Assembly (NCBI GenBank): GCA_003024785.1
Contig: PUQB01000016.1
Coordinates: forward strand, 462,501 to 526,500
DNA length: 64,000 nucleotides
Direction of reading: 5' to 3'
From: Selaginella tamariscina
Lineage: Eukaryota; Streptophyta; Lycopodiopsida; Selaginellales; Selaginellaceae
Part shown: one piece after another, positions 54,001 through 64,000 of the stretch
Layout: every line of letters starts with the position of its first letter
How positions within the stretch are numbered: the stretch's first letter is position 1
Translations under genes and position numbers: made by a program
Notes under the pieces: generated by a model
The model's input: only the letters and a program-made list of their open reading frames with translations
Databases searched by the model: none
What the model was told of the DNA's origin: nothing

Positions 54001-56202
54001 ATGACGCACTGTGGAGGTCTGTTGCCGCTTCCGAGTCCCTTGGTTCTTTCCAAGGAGAACCGCTTATTCGATCTTGGGAACAAAACTGACATCGATGATC
54101 TCATCTCTCTAGACAAAGTGGAGGGGAAAGCATTCGAATTGGCAGCTGCAGAGTTCAATACCAACTTCAACTTAGAAAGCAGTTTCATTCTGAGCAACAT
54201 TAAACACTTTATGTCTGCTCCAGGCTACTCCATCCGTGCATCTCTCTGCAAGCTTACGATACAGGATGCTGGTGATGAGCCCTCAAACAGGCTGCTGGCA
54301 CATCTAGTGTCTCTGAAGACTACGAGCACGTCTTTGGTTGGCTGATGATCGCCTTGAATGGAGGAGAGCTGCAACTAAGGTACGCAGAAACATCTCAAGT
54401 TTTCTCATTTGGAACAAATGTGAACTGGGCTGCGTTTTCCACAGGTTATGAACACGAACTGAGAGGGAGTGCAATCATACTCACCTATAAGGTGTACATG
54501 CGTATGGGAAAGAACCGTCTTGACAACAACACATCGTTGATTAACATAGAGGCACTTCCAATCTACCAGCTCTTCAGTGAAGTCCGAGCATCCTTTTCTG
54601 AAGGTCTCACAATGGGTTTTTTGCCAACATAAGTACATTGTTGATAGAACTGCAACGGCACGCAGTGATAGCTCTTTTCTACTGAAAGGTGCAGATGCAC
54701 TTGTATATTCGGCTGCTAAGAAAGCTGGTCTTACAGTGAAGTTTCAACCAGCGTATTTTGCTGAGGATCCTCGGGGCTTCCATCGACATGAGTATATCGA
54801 AACTGGCTTTGTTTATCTTGGTGAAAGATTTGGAGAAGTAGATCCAACTACAGGACCTCATAGTGACCATGCAGTTGCAGATCCGAAAATACAGTGGTTT
54901 TGTGAGCCTGTATGGAGTTTGGGACATGATGCAGGCCACTTCGGTAATACTGGTGCATTGTCTTATGCATGGTATCAGTCTGCTGCTGTGGTGGTCAGTG
55001 TTCCTCCTTCTAAGAAACGCAAGCACAGCGATGCACATGTTCAGGAAGAAGTTTTAGAAGGATTCGTTCTGTTGTGAGCTCGATAAGAAGTGTATACTGC
55101 TGCGGCGGGTCGCTGGTAGTTCCAGAGAGTGGGATAAGTGTTTGCTTCACAAAAGCAGGTGGTACACAGGGTGTTTGTAAGTTCCCACTTCTTGAAACCA
55201 ACATGCTGACAGACCTCATGGATTCATCATGTCCTGCCAAGTTTGGGAAAGGCAAAGAGACTGTTCTTGATGAGACGTATAGAAAAGCCTTAGCTCTATC
55301 TTCTGCCAGATTCACCACCAGCTTGAAGCTCACCGAGAGCTACATTCTGGAAGAAATCCAGGAGCTCATGTCATCCACACCAATCAGGACCGAGCTTTAC
55401 AACCTTAACATATATGGAGTTGGCGAGTTTTTCAAGCCACACACAGACACTCCTAGGGGCGAGCTCATGTTTGGTTCCCTTGTTATATGTCTGCCATGTG
55501 CACATATTGGCGGAGAGTTGGTAGTGAGACAGGGAGGGATATCTCAGCGTTTTGCCTGGGGCGGAAACTCTGAGAGCGCTCTACAGTGGGCTGCATTCTA
55601 TTCGGATTGTGAGCATGAAGTCAAGAAAGTTACATCGGGTTACAGAGTTACTATCACATATAACCTCTACAAACGTGGTGTAGATGAGCTTATGGTAAAC
55701 CCTAGGACATTTCCTGATTTCCATAGACTTCTCAATATGTGCACAAGTAAGCCAAAGGGTTCACTGATAGGCATCCCTTGCTTTTACAACTACAATGTGG
55801 AGATCGAGACGTGTAATGACTCAAAGAGAGTTCTAAAAGGTGATGATGCTGCTCTATTCGCTGCTGCAGAGGGTGCTCGGATGAACCCAAGGTTTGTTCC
55901 TGTGTACAAAGTGGCGTGCAGTAAACACAAGAAGATATACGTGGGAGAAACTCCCGGGGAGAAGACGCCTAAGTTTCTGTTGGGCCACTTTGATGTGGAA
56001 GACAGATATGCCCATCTACGAGAACGTAGAAAGGGATCGCAAGCAAGCGGAGAGCATGTGTGATGAGAAGCTGAAGGCGTCGTGGATAAAGGATCCTCGG
56101 TACAGTCCGTTTTGGAAGGCGGGGCACCATGTTGAAGATCAGCATTTCTGGTATTCATCAACTGCTATACTCTTGAAGGTGCCAGAACATGAGATTTTCT
56201 GA
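54001..56202 (+). pseudogene. Two-module 2OG-Fe(II) oxygenase gene, right copy
   Basis: Module 1 (54,001-55,020) has the oxygenase core features GGELQLRY and NWAAFSTGYEHEL, then LLKGADALVYSAAKKAGL and YAWYQSAAVVVSVPP, ending in KKRKHSD. Module 2 (about 55,074-56,202) repeats the order with a full active site: FFKPHTDTPRGELMFGSLVI (HxD), GGELVVRQGG, QWAAFYSDCEHEVKKVTSGY (distal His) and RVTITYNLY (2OG-binding Arg), then RVLKGDDAALFAAAEG and YSSTAILLKVPEHEIF. This domain type (P4Hc/2OG-FeII_Oxy) with FYSDCEHEV-VTSG-RVT-TYNLY is common in fungi and some plants. Module 1 lacks HxD and the Arg. Lesions: one base lost after GDEP (about 54,280), two lost at MGF (about 54,620), and a frame break between modules and near RYAHL (about 56,015). 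Confidence 0.78.
55074..56063 (+). pseudogene. Open catalytic module 2 of the oxygenase gene
   Basis: This is the longest open host frame in the window (329 codons), holding all residues expected for iron (His and Asp of PHTDT, His of CEHEV) and 2-oxoglutarate (Arg of GYRVTIT) binding. It could still be translated on its own from an internal start, but it loses the native C-terminus when the frame shifts after RYAHL. Substrate unknown; the family is usually annotated as prolyl 4-hydroxylase-like without proof. Confidence 0.6.
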
Positions 56203-56699
56203 TCATTTACTCATTAACTGGCTCCTTTTTCTATCGCGTTTCTATGCACTACACACACACACTCACAAAACACGCGGCACACACACACACACACACACAC
56301 AGAGTTCTTTCTTAGCTGAATATTTGGTGATTAGAAACTCGACACATTTAAAATGATTAGGCATTGATATTGAAGGGATGTATTTCCTGGTACAACTTTA
56401 GTCTTCGCTTGAATACCTTCCTCTGGCAAGCACACATACATAGAAGCACATAATTCGTAACTTAAGCGGTCGTGTTGAACGAACTAGAAGGTACTGATAA
56501 ATATAAGATATAAGACACGTTCAAGTCCTAGCTAGAACCCCTTGTCCACCCTGTGTGTGTGTGTTTTGTAAATCTTTTAGATAGATTAAAGGTTAGATAG
56601 CCTTTTTTAAAATATATTAGGAGATAATCTCTCAGCATTGTTGTACTCCTGGTAACACTCTACGTAAGTTCTGCACCGATAATAATATTATTTTGAAGC

Positions 56700-57830
56700 C
56701 AATATGCATTTGACCATTGTCGCGGCAAGCGCATGTACATACGCGAACTTCCTCCAATTCAATCCAGAAAGAGTTGTGAGTTCTGCATGCAATCACTCGA
56801 GATGGCTTTGTAAGAACCATCTCCAGAACAACGGGCTTGGCTTACGAGCACGCATTTCGAGCACGTCAGGTATCCCTAGACTCGAGCAGTTCCCACATGA
56901 AGCTCAAACTCTTTGGTAATGAACACTTGCAAGTTGCTCCCAAGCGCTTCATGGTACAGGACTCCTCATACACAACCGGATGAATAATTATGAATGTTTA
57001 ACGTCAGATCCTGAGCAAGCTGACATTCCCTATTATCCAGCCACCGATGTATATCACGACATATAGAAATTCTTCATATAAAGATAGGCGTGGAGAGAAG
57101 TTGGTCAGGTTCCTCGGCCAGAATACTGGCGAATAAACAAAGGGAAGGATCATGTGCTTGTATTGGGAAGGATCTCATATGATTTCAAACGCAAGGTAAA
57201 GATAAGAAGGGCTGGGGCACTACACTGCTTACACTCCCTGGGCCTGGAATGAGTAATGCGATCAAGTTGACAATCGAACGTGACCCATCAAGCAATACAG
57301 AGATTGCAGTGCCCTATCCCACAGGATTCCATCCGATTTCCGATGCAGAGGTTGAAGAGTGGATCAACATTGTTTACAAGCTGAAAGGCGCTCCCTCATT
57401 TCATTATCTGTAGGTCCAAGGTCTGGACAATAAAAAACTGCAGTCATAAGGAGGATTTTAAGGGAAGAGTGCGAGGCAAACCCTGATAACTGCAGTGTTG
57501 CCAAGTGCGAGAAGATTAACTGCGATGTAAACCCTGAGGTGGTGAACTGCATGGGGCTCCAGTCCGTCTTTGTTTGATGCCACCCGAGGGTAAACGGTTA
57601 TTTGATAGTCATTAAGACTCTTATTTCGGGGTGTATTCCTGGGTGTTCAGTAAGGAAGCAGCAAAAACACCGTATGGTATTTGCCAATGGATCATAACGA
57701 GCACTTAGTGTTCTTCCCCATGGATAAGTGGGAGTATTAATGTAATTAAGGAGCTTGGAAAGATTTCACCTGAGCAGGTGAAGTACTTGCACAGTACCAT
57801 TCAACAGATTATTCTCAAGATTGTTTATAA
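56700..57830 (+). pseudogene. GT47 exostosin-like glycosyltransferase relic, right copy
   Basis: Mirror of the relic at 34,639-35,990. Additional family blocks are readable here: NNYECLTSDPEQADIPYYPA (about 56,980-57,045; GT47 consensus YxCLTxDxxxAxAxYVPFY), the GKDHVLVLGRISYDFKRK block (57,140-57,195), GWGTTLLTLPGPGMSNAIKL then TIERDP (about 57,210), IAVPYPTGFHPISDAEVEEW (57,310), CEKINCDVNPEVVNCMGLQS (57,505) and ISPEQVKYLHST (about 57,765). Frame changes between most blocks, a TAG after SFHYL, and a deletion in the PPGDSPT region make it non-functional. This copy lacks the insertion seen on the left. Confidence 0.68.
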
Positions 57831-58309
57831 TAACTTTAAGCAGTAGCAGCCAACCTGATTCTTTTTAGATAGAGCATGTATATCGTCCACCTAAACATCT
57901 GTTTCTACGGAAGTGGACTTACGAATGTGAACACACACGGAGAGAGAGAGAAATTTATTGAGAGAATGCGAAAGAGTGCGGCCAGTTTCTGTGAGGTGAG
58001 TTCGTGAGTTCAGTAGTGGCATTAAAGAAAGTCAACACAGGTCAAAGTCAACTAAAGCAGCGAACTGAATCACAAACAGGAGATTGTTGGTCGTAAACTC
58101 AAGGAGAAAGCAAAGGTTCGTGACAAACTCATGCTGGGGTTGCAACAAACCAAAGTTGAGTCCTTAAGGCTCCTGTAGATACACCAAAGCTGGCTTGAAA
58201 TATCTCGATCCCATAGGATACTTCAACTAGGGTCGTGGCAAACTAATAGTACGTGGAGCAACAAAAAAACATGTTAGCAGTAATATGTGTATTAATAATG
58301 CTCTCTTTT

Positions 58310-59200
58310 CTTGTCCAAGATGGTGTAACATATTCAATTGAACACCCTGATTCGCAGGCTTGGGCCTAGAATATTCTATAATATTCTTTCAGTATGTAGA
58401 TTATAATCTTTGTCGGATCGATTTTATATTCTAAATGCAAATTGGAACATTATTATTCATTAAAATTACAACAATTTAAAACATTTGTTTGCCTATTGAA
58501 CCTTAATATGCCACTATGGTTTGAAGGTGAAGGTGACTCAATTTGCGCTTGTTCAGGTGTGATGTTCTTGTTGAGCCTCTCAAATGCAAATTTTACGAGC
58601 TTTTTTTTTGTTTCCATAATATTCTTCCAAGATTAGCAGCTGCAACTATGGAGGAACCTATACTAAAGCCTATGTCCTAAACAAAATCATCATGTCTGCT
58701 TAAACACTTAATAATTAGCTTTATTAGTCAAACATTCTTCGATAAGCAACATGCAAAGAAAGTAAAGTCATTAATTTTTTAAACACAAAAATAAACTTAC
58801 TTACCATAATTATTAAAACGGATTCAGCATGTCCACAAGGATGGTCAAGTTAAGTCCAAGTGGATTTGATCTAGTGTCTTTCTTAAATGTTTAGAAAATA
58901 AAATAATAAATGATAAGAAGTTTGTATAGATTGACAATTTTAAATTATATCATATTTTAAATAATTAAATAAACCATGATGGTTTAGATTAAACTAATTA
59001 CATGATGATTTTAATGATTTTAAATTAAATCAAATATATAAATTTAACCTTATATTTTTTAATTTTATGAATACCTATTCATTATATAAATTATTAATAT
59101 ATATATTTTTTATAAAAAAAATTAGGGTTTACTATTTATGAATATTGTTTAAGCCTTAATCCATAATATTAACAATCCAGATGATTTACAGTTTACCTTC
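58310..59200. other. AT-rich spacer
   Basis: One open frame of 64 codons at 58,442-58,636 without recognisable features. No gene supported. Confidence 0.4.
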
Positions 59201-59217
59201 ATGTGATTTCGGAATCC

Positions 59218-61860
59218 TCAACCACACCCCCGATACATATTGTACATTGCAACAAGTTGGAGACTGACTTCTTTGGCTGCTTTAACAACTCTAATGATGG
59301 CCATCATTGTAACAAAGACAGCAAGCAAGCCGTTTGTCACCATGTGCATACTCACAAGTTGTATCGTCTCATCAAATTTAAGTGAGTCTGAAAAGATCAT
59401 ATCCCTATTGTAGTTGTGGACTATTGGCTGTAGCTTGTTGGGCAAGTCGATGAGGATCAAGTTGAATCTGAACTCACCTACCTCCTTAGGAAACCTTGAT
59501 TGAGCATTTGATGTGTGCCGCTTGTCAACTTTGGCTCTCAACTTTATGTACATCTTTGGAAAGTCACATGTATGATCCACAAAAAATGCACTGCACATAT
59601 CTTTAATGTCACAGACAACACAATCATACACACATAAGGTTGTAACTAACTTTGGAACATAAAACAAGAGGTTGTCCTTGATGTCAATACATGCGGATGG
59701 GGGCTAGATATCACTTAGACTAAACATAGCTACTTCTCCTGTAGGTCCATAAGTACTTGCAAAAGGGTCGAGTCTTCTCCTCGCACGTTGTGTGGAACTT
59801 CACCTTTTGTTCTTCGACTTCATTATGAAATCCACCTCTTTTGGCTGCCATATCACCTTTGGAAGATCTTTTACATGCTCATTGTACAAGTCTTGTTCCC
59901 GTGTCGGCGGCTCCCCTTGAGGAAAATCTAGCCAGAAAGGTGCATTTATTCTCTCGAACTTGGTCAACACAATATGTAACTTGAACCACATACGAGCTAG
60001 CTTTTATGGTTCATCCACATCCTCATATTTGAGGATGGAGGTACACTTTTTGCCACCGAGTACCTACATATACCACAAATGTTAAAGTCAACCCAATCTA
60101 AAGAATATGTTATATGTTGCCTCCATATCATCCTCCAGCTATCTCGTTAACCTCCAAGAACTCAGTTGGCTCCATAGAGAAGATGAACTTCACACAGTTA
60201 TGGACATCTGAGTTTTACGTTGTGCGTGCATATCGTCAAACCATGTCTCAAAGTCTACCTCAACAACCACCCATTCCTTATATGCTATCATGCCGTTGAC
60301 CATATCAATGGCTCATCCCTAGATTGCCTTCAATATAGATAAACTATAAACCACTTCAGCCACTCTTTGTCCTACATCCTCAAAGTTTGCTGCTCTGACT
60401 TGATGTTTAGATACAAGTAGACAAGGCACATTTCCTCAGGGATTTTGGCTCTCAATAATGCGTAAAGCTTCTCCAGGCCCATCCACTTGCACTAGTCATT
60501 TGAAATCTATGTTACTTTGTTAAACCATTCCTCACATAGCACTAGGTTGAGAATTGCCAGAAACTTCATCATTCTTTTGTTGTGCTTCTCGTATACTCAT
60601 TTTTTGAGGGTTTCCTCCATATGCAAGTTTCCCTTAACCACTACAACAGCTCTAGCCAAGTCATCCTCAATTTCACCCTGCAATAGCAAGCACGTTAAAA
60701 AAGTCAACTAGCAACATAATCAAATAATTTTCTTTCAATTTTGGATGTCAAGTATGTCCTTCTCAAGTAGCTTGTTGATCATGCGAGAAAGGCCTACTAA
60801 GCTACTAATTGCTATCTTGATCGACTTGAGCAAGTGTGGTAGTGTGGTCTCAACAATTGTAGAAGCAAAGTTATATGCAACACAAGTTAGAGCTGAAATC
60901 ACAATCAAATCATGTGCAAACCTATTAATTATTTGAAAACTATGATGAGATGGAGGTCGTTTGCTTTGTCTTTGTGTATAAAGGTAGAGCGCACCCAAAT
61001 TGCCCACCTAGTTTTGTCATCAGTGTCCTCTTCATAAAGTTGTTGTAGAACGTGTAGCTTATGGTTATTAGGATGGCAACCATAGTAGATGAATTTTCTC
61101 ATTCAAAGTAGTGGAGCCCAATCCTTGAAGGCATTATTCTCAACTCAACTTCAAAGAATTGCAAGAATGTTCTCATCCGCCTTTATATCTTGCATGTCCT
61201 CCCTACTTAGCTTATCCATGATTGATAGAATGAACTGAGTTGTGTACCTCATGTATCCATGCGATCTCTAGAAACTAACTTGTTCACTTGTTGTCAGTTG
61301 TGGGCAGAGGCATGGGGAATAAGAAGATTATGCCTAAGGAAGCTAGAGGGGGCGATTTCATCTTTTACACGTCGATTCCTTTGAAGGGTCCTTTGTTTAG
61401 GCTAGAGACCGATGAGCATAAGAACTCAATGATTGCCGCTCTACTATAAGCAAACAAATGTAAGATTGGGAAACAGTTTGTATTTGTTGTCACAGAATTG
61501 CCAGCCACATTCAACAAGGATATTATCTTTGAACTCCCTTCGCACAAAGGAAGCACATACAAGTATATAGGCATGTGTCGGAAGGAGGGTGCACATCACT
61601 AGACACATTTGAGCACGTCTCATTGGCAAATCCCAACTTGTGTGAGTAAGAGCACTTACATTGGGCATTTGAGATGCGTCAACAATTCCTACCCCTTTTT
61701 TACTTTCTAGAGCACAAAAAGTGAGTGCCACTTCAAGGTTATGATATATAAGGTGAATCGCACAACAACTAGAACAATTGAGGGATTGCAATGCCAGCAT
61801 TATGCTATAGAGACATCCTTGTGATGTCTTGCCTTGTCGTAATGTACATTGTGATTTCAA
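59218..61860 (-). pseudogene. Unrecognised protein-coding debris on the minus strand
   Basis: Several minus-strand open pieces of consistent, non-AT-driven composition occur: 59,218-59,667 (149 codons; FYVPKLVTTLCVYDCVVCDI, FRFNLILIDLPNKLQPIVHN), 59,800-59,991 (FKLHIVLTKFERINAPFWLD), 60,735-61,007, 61,365-61,574 (YVLPLCEGSSKIISLLNVAG) and 61,444-61,860. Stops separate them and some overlap in different frames. I do not recognise a domain. The large size, lack of splice signals and neighbouring transposase-like sequence suggest a transposon-borne gene or its antisense. Confidence 0.3.
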
Positions 61861-61879
61861 ATGATGTCAACTTCACAAG

Positions 61880-63360
61880 ACTTTTTATTCATCGCAGACA
61901 ACATGATCATCCCACTAGGAATAGTAACTTTGCAGCTGCTATATAGATAATTAGAAATGCAATAGTGGAGATTTTCCCAAGGTCAAATCAAAGAGTTGCA
62001 AAGTTTCAAGTTGCACGGAAGATCATTTTGGATGAGGTGCTTAAAGATTCTGTAGATGTTTCATATAAGAAATTATTGGCTGACCTACTCCCATTAATAA
62101 ACAACCGCCGGTACGTAGAACTCAATTCCGTCACATATAACTAATGTAGCTTTTACATGACACGAAAGTGGATTGCCCAAGCCAGGAATGAAAAATCACA
62201 TTTTCATTCTGGTGTTGATGGACTACTATAGTTGAGAAAGATATTAATGATCCCATTCATTCATCTTCTTCATTTGTCAAGCATGGAAATGAATGGAGCG
62301 AACAAGCAACACTATATTTAAAATGATTATAAATGGTCTCGATTCTAGAGTTGAATACATAAGAAGATGTCAACCAAGGGGTGATTTACAACATCAATGG
62401 GTTGTTTTAAATGGGATTCATGTTTATAATCCTTCTTTTATCTTACATTTTCATTAACAGTCTCAAGTTCATGACACAATAGCATATGGTGACATGCAAA
62501 GAGAGAACATAATTGCAGTTATTAAGTTCCTGAACACTATGTTGAGTGTTTGCACTTTACAAGGCCTTTTGATGATGAATTTTGTTAGGTTCATGTCTGA
62601 CAAAGCTGGTGCAATATGGCAAACTTTTCACAAGGTCTTCGAAAAGATGAAAGGCAAAGAAAGAAGTTGCATCTTTCATTATATGAAGTCTGTTAAGCAG
62701 GTGATCAAAAAATGGATTGCTGAGGAACACATGGAACAACACATCCAGTTGGCACGATCATGGTCTCAAACTCTTACTACTGTCAAAAAGGAGGATAATT
62801 CTCGAGAACTTCTGGGAAGACCGGTCAAACAATCTCCCTACCATGAGAACTTGGTTATCATAGTGTTCAAGACATAAAGACCACATATCACAAGTAGAAT
62901 TGGAGGATATGGGCCCTGAAGAACATGTTCATATTACAACCACTAACAATGCTGAAGTGGTTCATGCAAGAGCAAGAATAGCGAGACTAAAAACCAAGTA
63001 CGACTAATAGAGGTGACAATGCTAAACCTCATGGATGTTGTGCTTTAAAGTGCAAAGGTACTAGCAACAAGACAAGAAAGTATGTCAGCTCATGTCCCTC
63101 AACAAAGACACTACTCGGGCGTGTCCAAAAGAAGTTGTCAAATGGGAAATCCATTTTGCCCATGATTATTATAGACCTTGTCTCTGATGAGGAGCACTTG
63201 AAAAGCCCAGGGTTTGAAGCCACAACTAATGTCAGAGTGGAAATGGTTTGGCAAGCAAATGTTGGGGCTGATGGAGCTGATGATTTACGATCACAAAGGC
63301 ATGACATTAGGTATATGGAGTGTGTAGTCCCAAATAACAAGAGAAAGAAGCTTAAATTCT
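61880..63360 (+). pseudogene. Possible MULE-type transposase remnant
   Basis: Plus-strand pieces in order: RNAIVEIFPRSNQRVAKFQV and SYKKLLADLLPLINNRR (about 61,950-62,110), then 62,494-62,877 (127 codons; FMSDKAGAIWQTFHKVFEKM, SCIFHYMKSVKQVIKKWI), then 63,020-63,360 with a Cys cluster (CCALKCKG ... KYVSSC) and an open acidic tail. The SDKAGAI / CxFHYMKSVK pattern recalls the part of MULE transposases where SDxAxAI and RCxFH-x-K occur, but I cannot see the full DDE triad. Low to moderate confidence. Confidence 0.35.
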
Positions 63361-63383
63361 AGGATGTCCAAGAAAGGAAGGTG

Positions 63384-64000
63384 CTAAGATCTAAGTGGTA
63401 AATAGGAGAGGCAAGTCAAGTAAAGTGCTTGGGCCTCACTCATGACAAAAATGACAAATGTAACAAGCCAATCGGTTATCCACACCATGTACTTGCACCT
63501 GGATTCTTTGGTAAACGGTTGTATACAAATGCTGACAACAATGTTAAGTACATCCAATAGGTGATGCCAAAAGGAATAGGTTGTTTCACATGACCATATG
63601 ATCGTATTTTGCAAGATCGAATGTCGCAAGTCCCAAATATATGGCCAGTACAAATAGGTACAAACTTGACTTCCCATGAGGTGCATACACTTGAGATGTA
63701 GAATTCAAATTGGAGGGGTTGCAAGAATCACCAGCCAAAAAATAGCAGAGACACCACACCACCTCCACCAACTGAAGTTGGATCCACAATAGTCCCTTAT
63801 ATATACAATAGGTGCAACATCAGGACGCCAAATAAGATGTCGAAAGAACATGAGCAAAGCTATAAACTAGAAAAGACAATCGATGCATTTGTTTCCAAAG
63901 TTGAAGTCATATAGAGGGGGAGAACAAAGCTTTCTTCATCTCAACTGGGGCACAATCTACTATGGTGTCGATTTTAGTCATTCCGTCATGCACATGTCCA
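63384..64000. other. Transposon-like debris at the right edge
   Basis: Short open pieces on both strands; the plus-strand piece at about 63,716-63,910 (NHQPKNSRDTTPPPTEVGST) looks coding and may continue the element at 61.9-63.4 kb. The minus-strand frames (63,384-63,789) are overlapping and unrecognised. The feature continues outside the window. Confidence 0.25.

Larger units (their letters stand above)
53380..58310 (-). repeat. IR-B, right arm
   Basis: Reverse-complement partner of 34,030-39,280, carrying the oxygenase gene and the GT47 relic on the plus strand. Confidence 0.88.

Noticed and set aside
1..64000. CRISPR arrays, rRNA or tRNA genes, riboswitches and bacterial-type operons
   Set aside because: No regularly spaced short repeats, no tRNA T-loop motif in a cloverleaf context, and intron-containing plant genes throughout.

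Overview
The window is plant nuclear DNA. Introns are short (about 30-175 bp, GT-AG with one GC-AG), intergenic DNA is AT-rich and full of (AT), (CT) and (CA) runs, and the coding remnants include land-plant families: PLS-type PPR, BAHD acyltransferase, GT47 exostosin-like transferase and an APD-type ectodomain. The intron-poor PPR genes with repeated AYAQNG segments and the very short introns suggest a lycophyte such as Selaginella. That is an inference from style, not a database match.

Most of the window is stacked segmental duplications. (1) A long inverted repeat, IR-A, has arms at about 2.7-6.7 kb and 47.2-51.4 kb, and one segment of about 0.6 kb inside the arms is flipped back. (2) A direct duplication, D1/D2 (about 6.7-11.4 and 39.9-44.5 kb), carries a BAHD gene followed 38 bp later by a PPR gene. 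A third, truncated copy (D3) lies at 44.5-45.4 kb. (3) A second inverted repeat, IR-B (about 34.0-39.3 and 53.4-58.3 kb), carries a two-module 2-oxoglutarate/Fe(II) oxygenase gene and a GT47 glycosyltransferase relic. (4) A unit present three times (about 12.6-14.9, 22.0-23.6 and 24.0-30.4 kb) carries a tiny gene for a predicted N-myristoylated, glycine-rich protein, plus remnants of a glutamate dehydrogenase exon in two of the copies. Between these lie copies of an APD-like ectodomain gene (17.9-20.5 and 39.4-39.9 kb).

Mobile elements: a very well preserved Ty1/copia element (25,561-29,935) with 87-bp LTRs, a perfect 5-bp target duplication and one open gag-pol frame; a decayed, truncated Ty3/gypsy element (about 15.2-17.9 kb); a transposase-like ORF with one nonsense codon at the left edge; two MITE-like elements of about 113 bp; and transposon-like ORF debris at the right end (59-64 kb).

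Almost every duplicated host gene is broken. Some lesions are shared by both copies and so predate the duplication; others are private. The open frames that look intact are the copia polyprotein and two of the three small myristoylation-signal genes. I see no operon, CRISPR array, rRNA or tRNA. The best candidates for something undescribed are the small MGIC peptide family with its own TATA box and polyadenylation signal, the oxygenase protein that fuses a catalytically degenerate module to a complete one, and the minimal-LTR copia element. Duplicated blocks could also partly reflect haplotypes placed side by side in an assembly.
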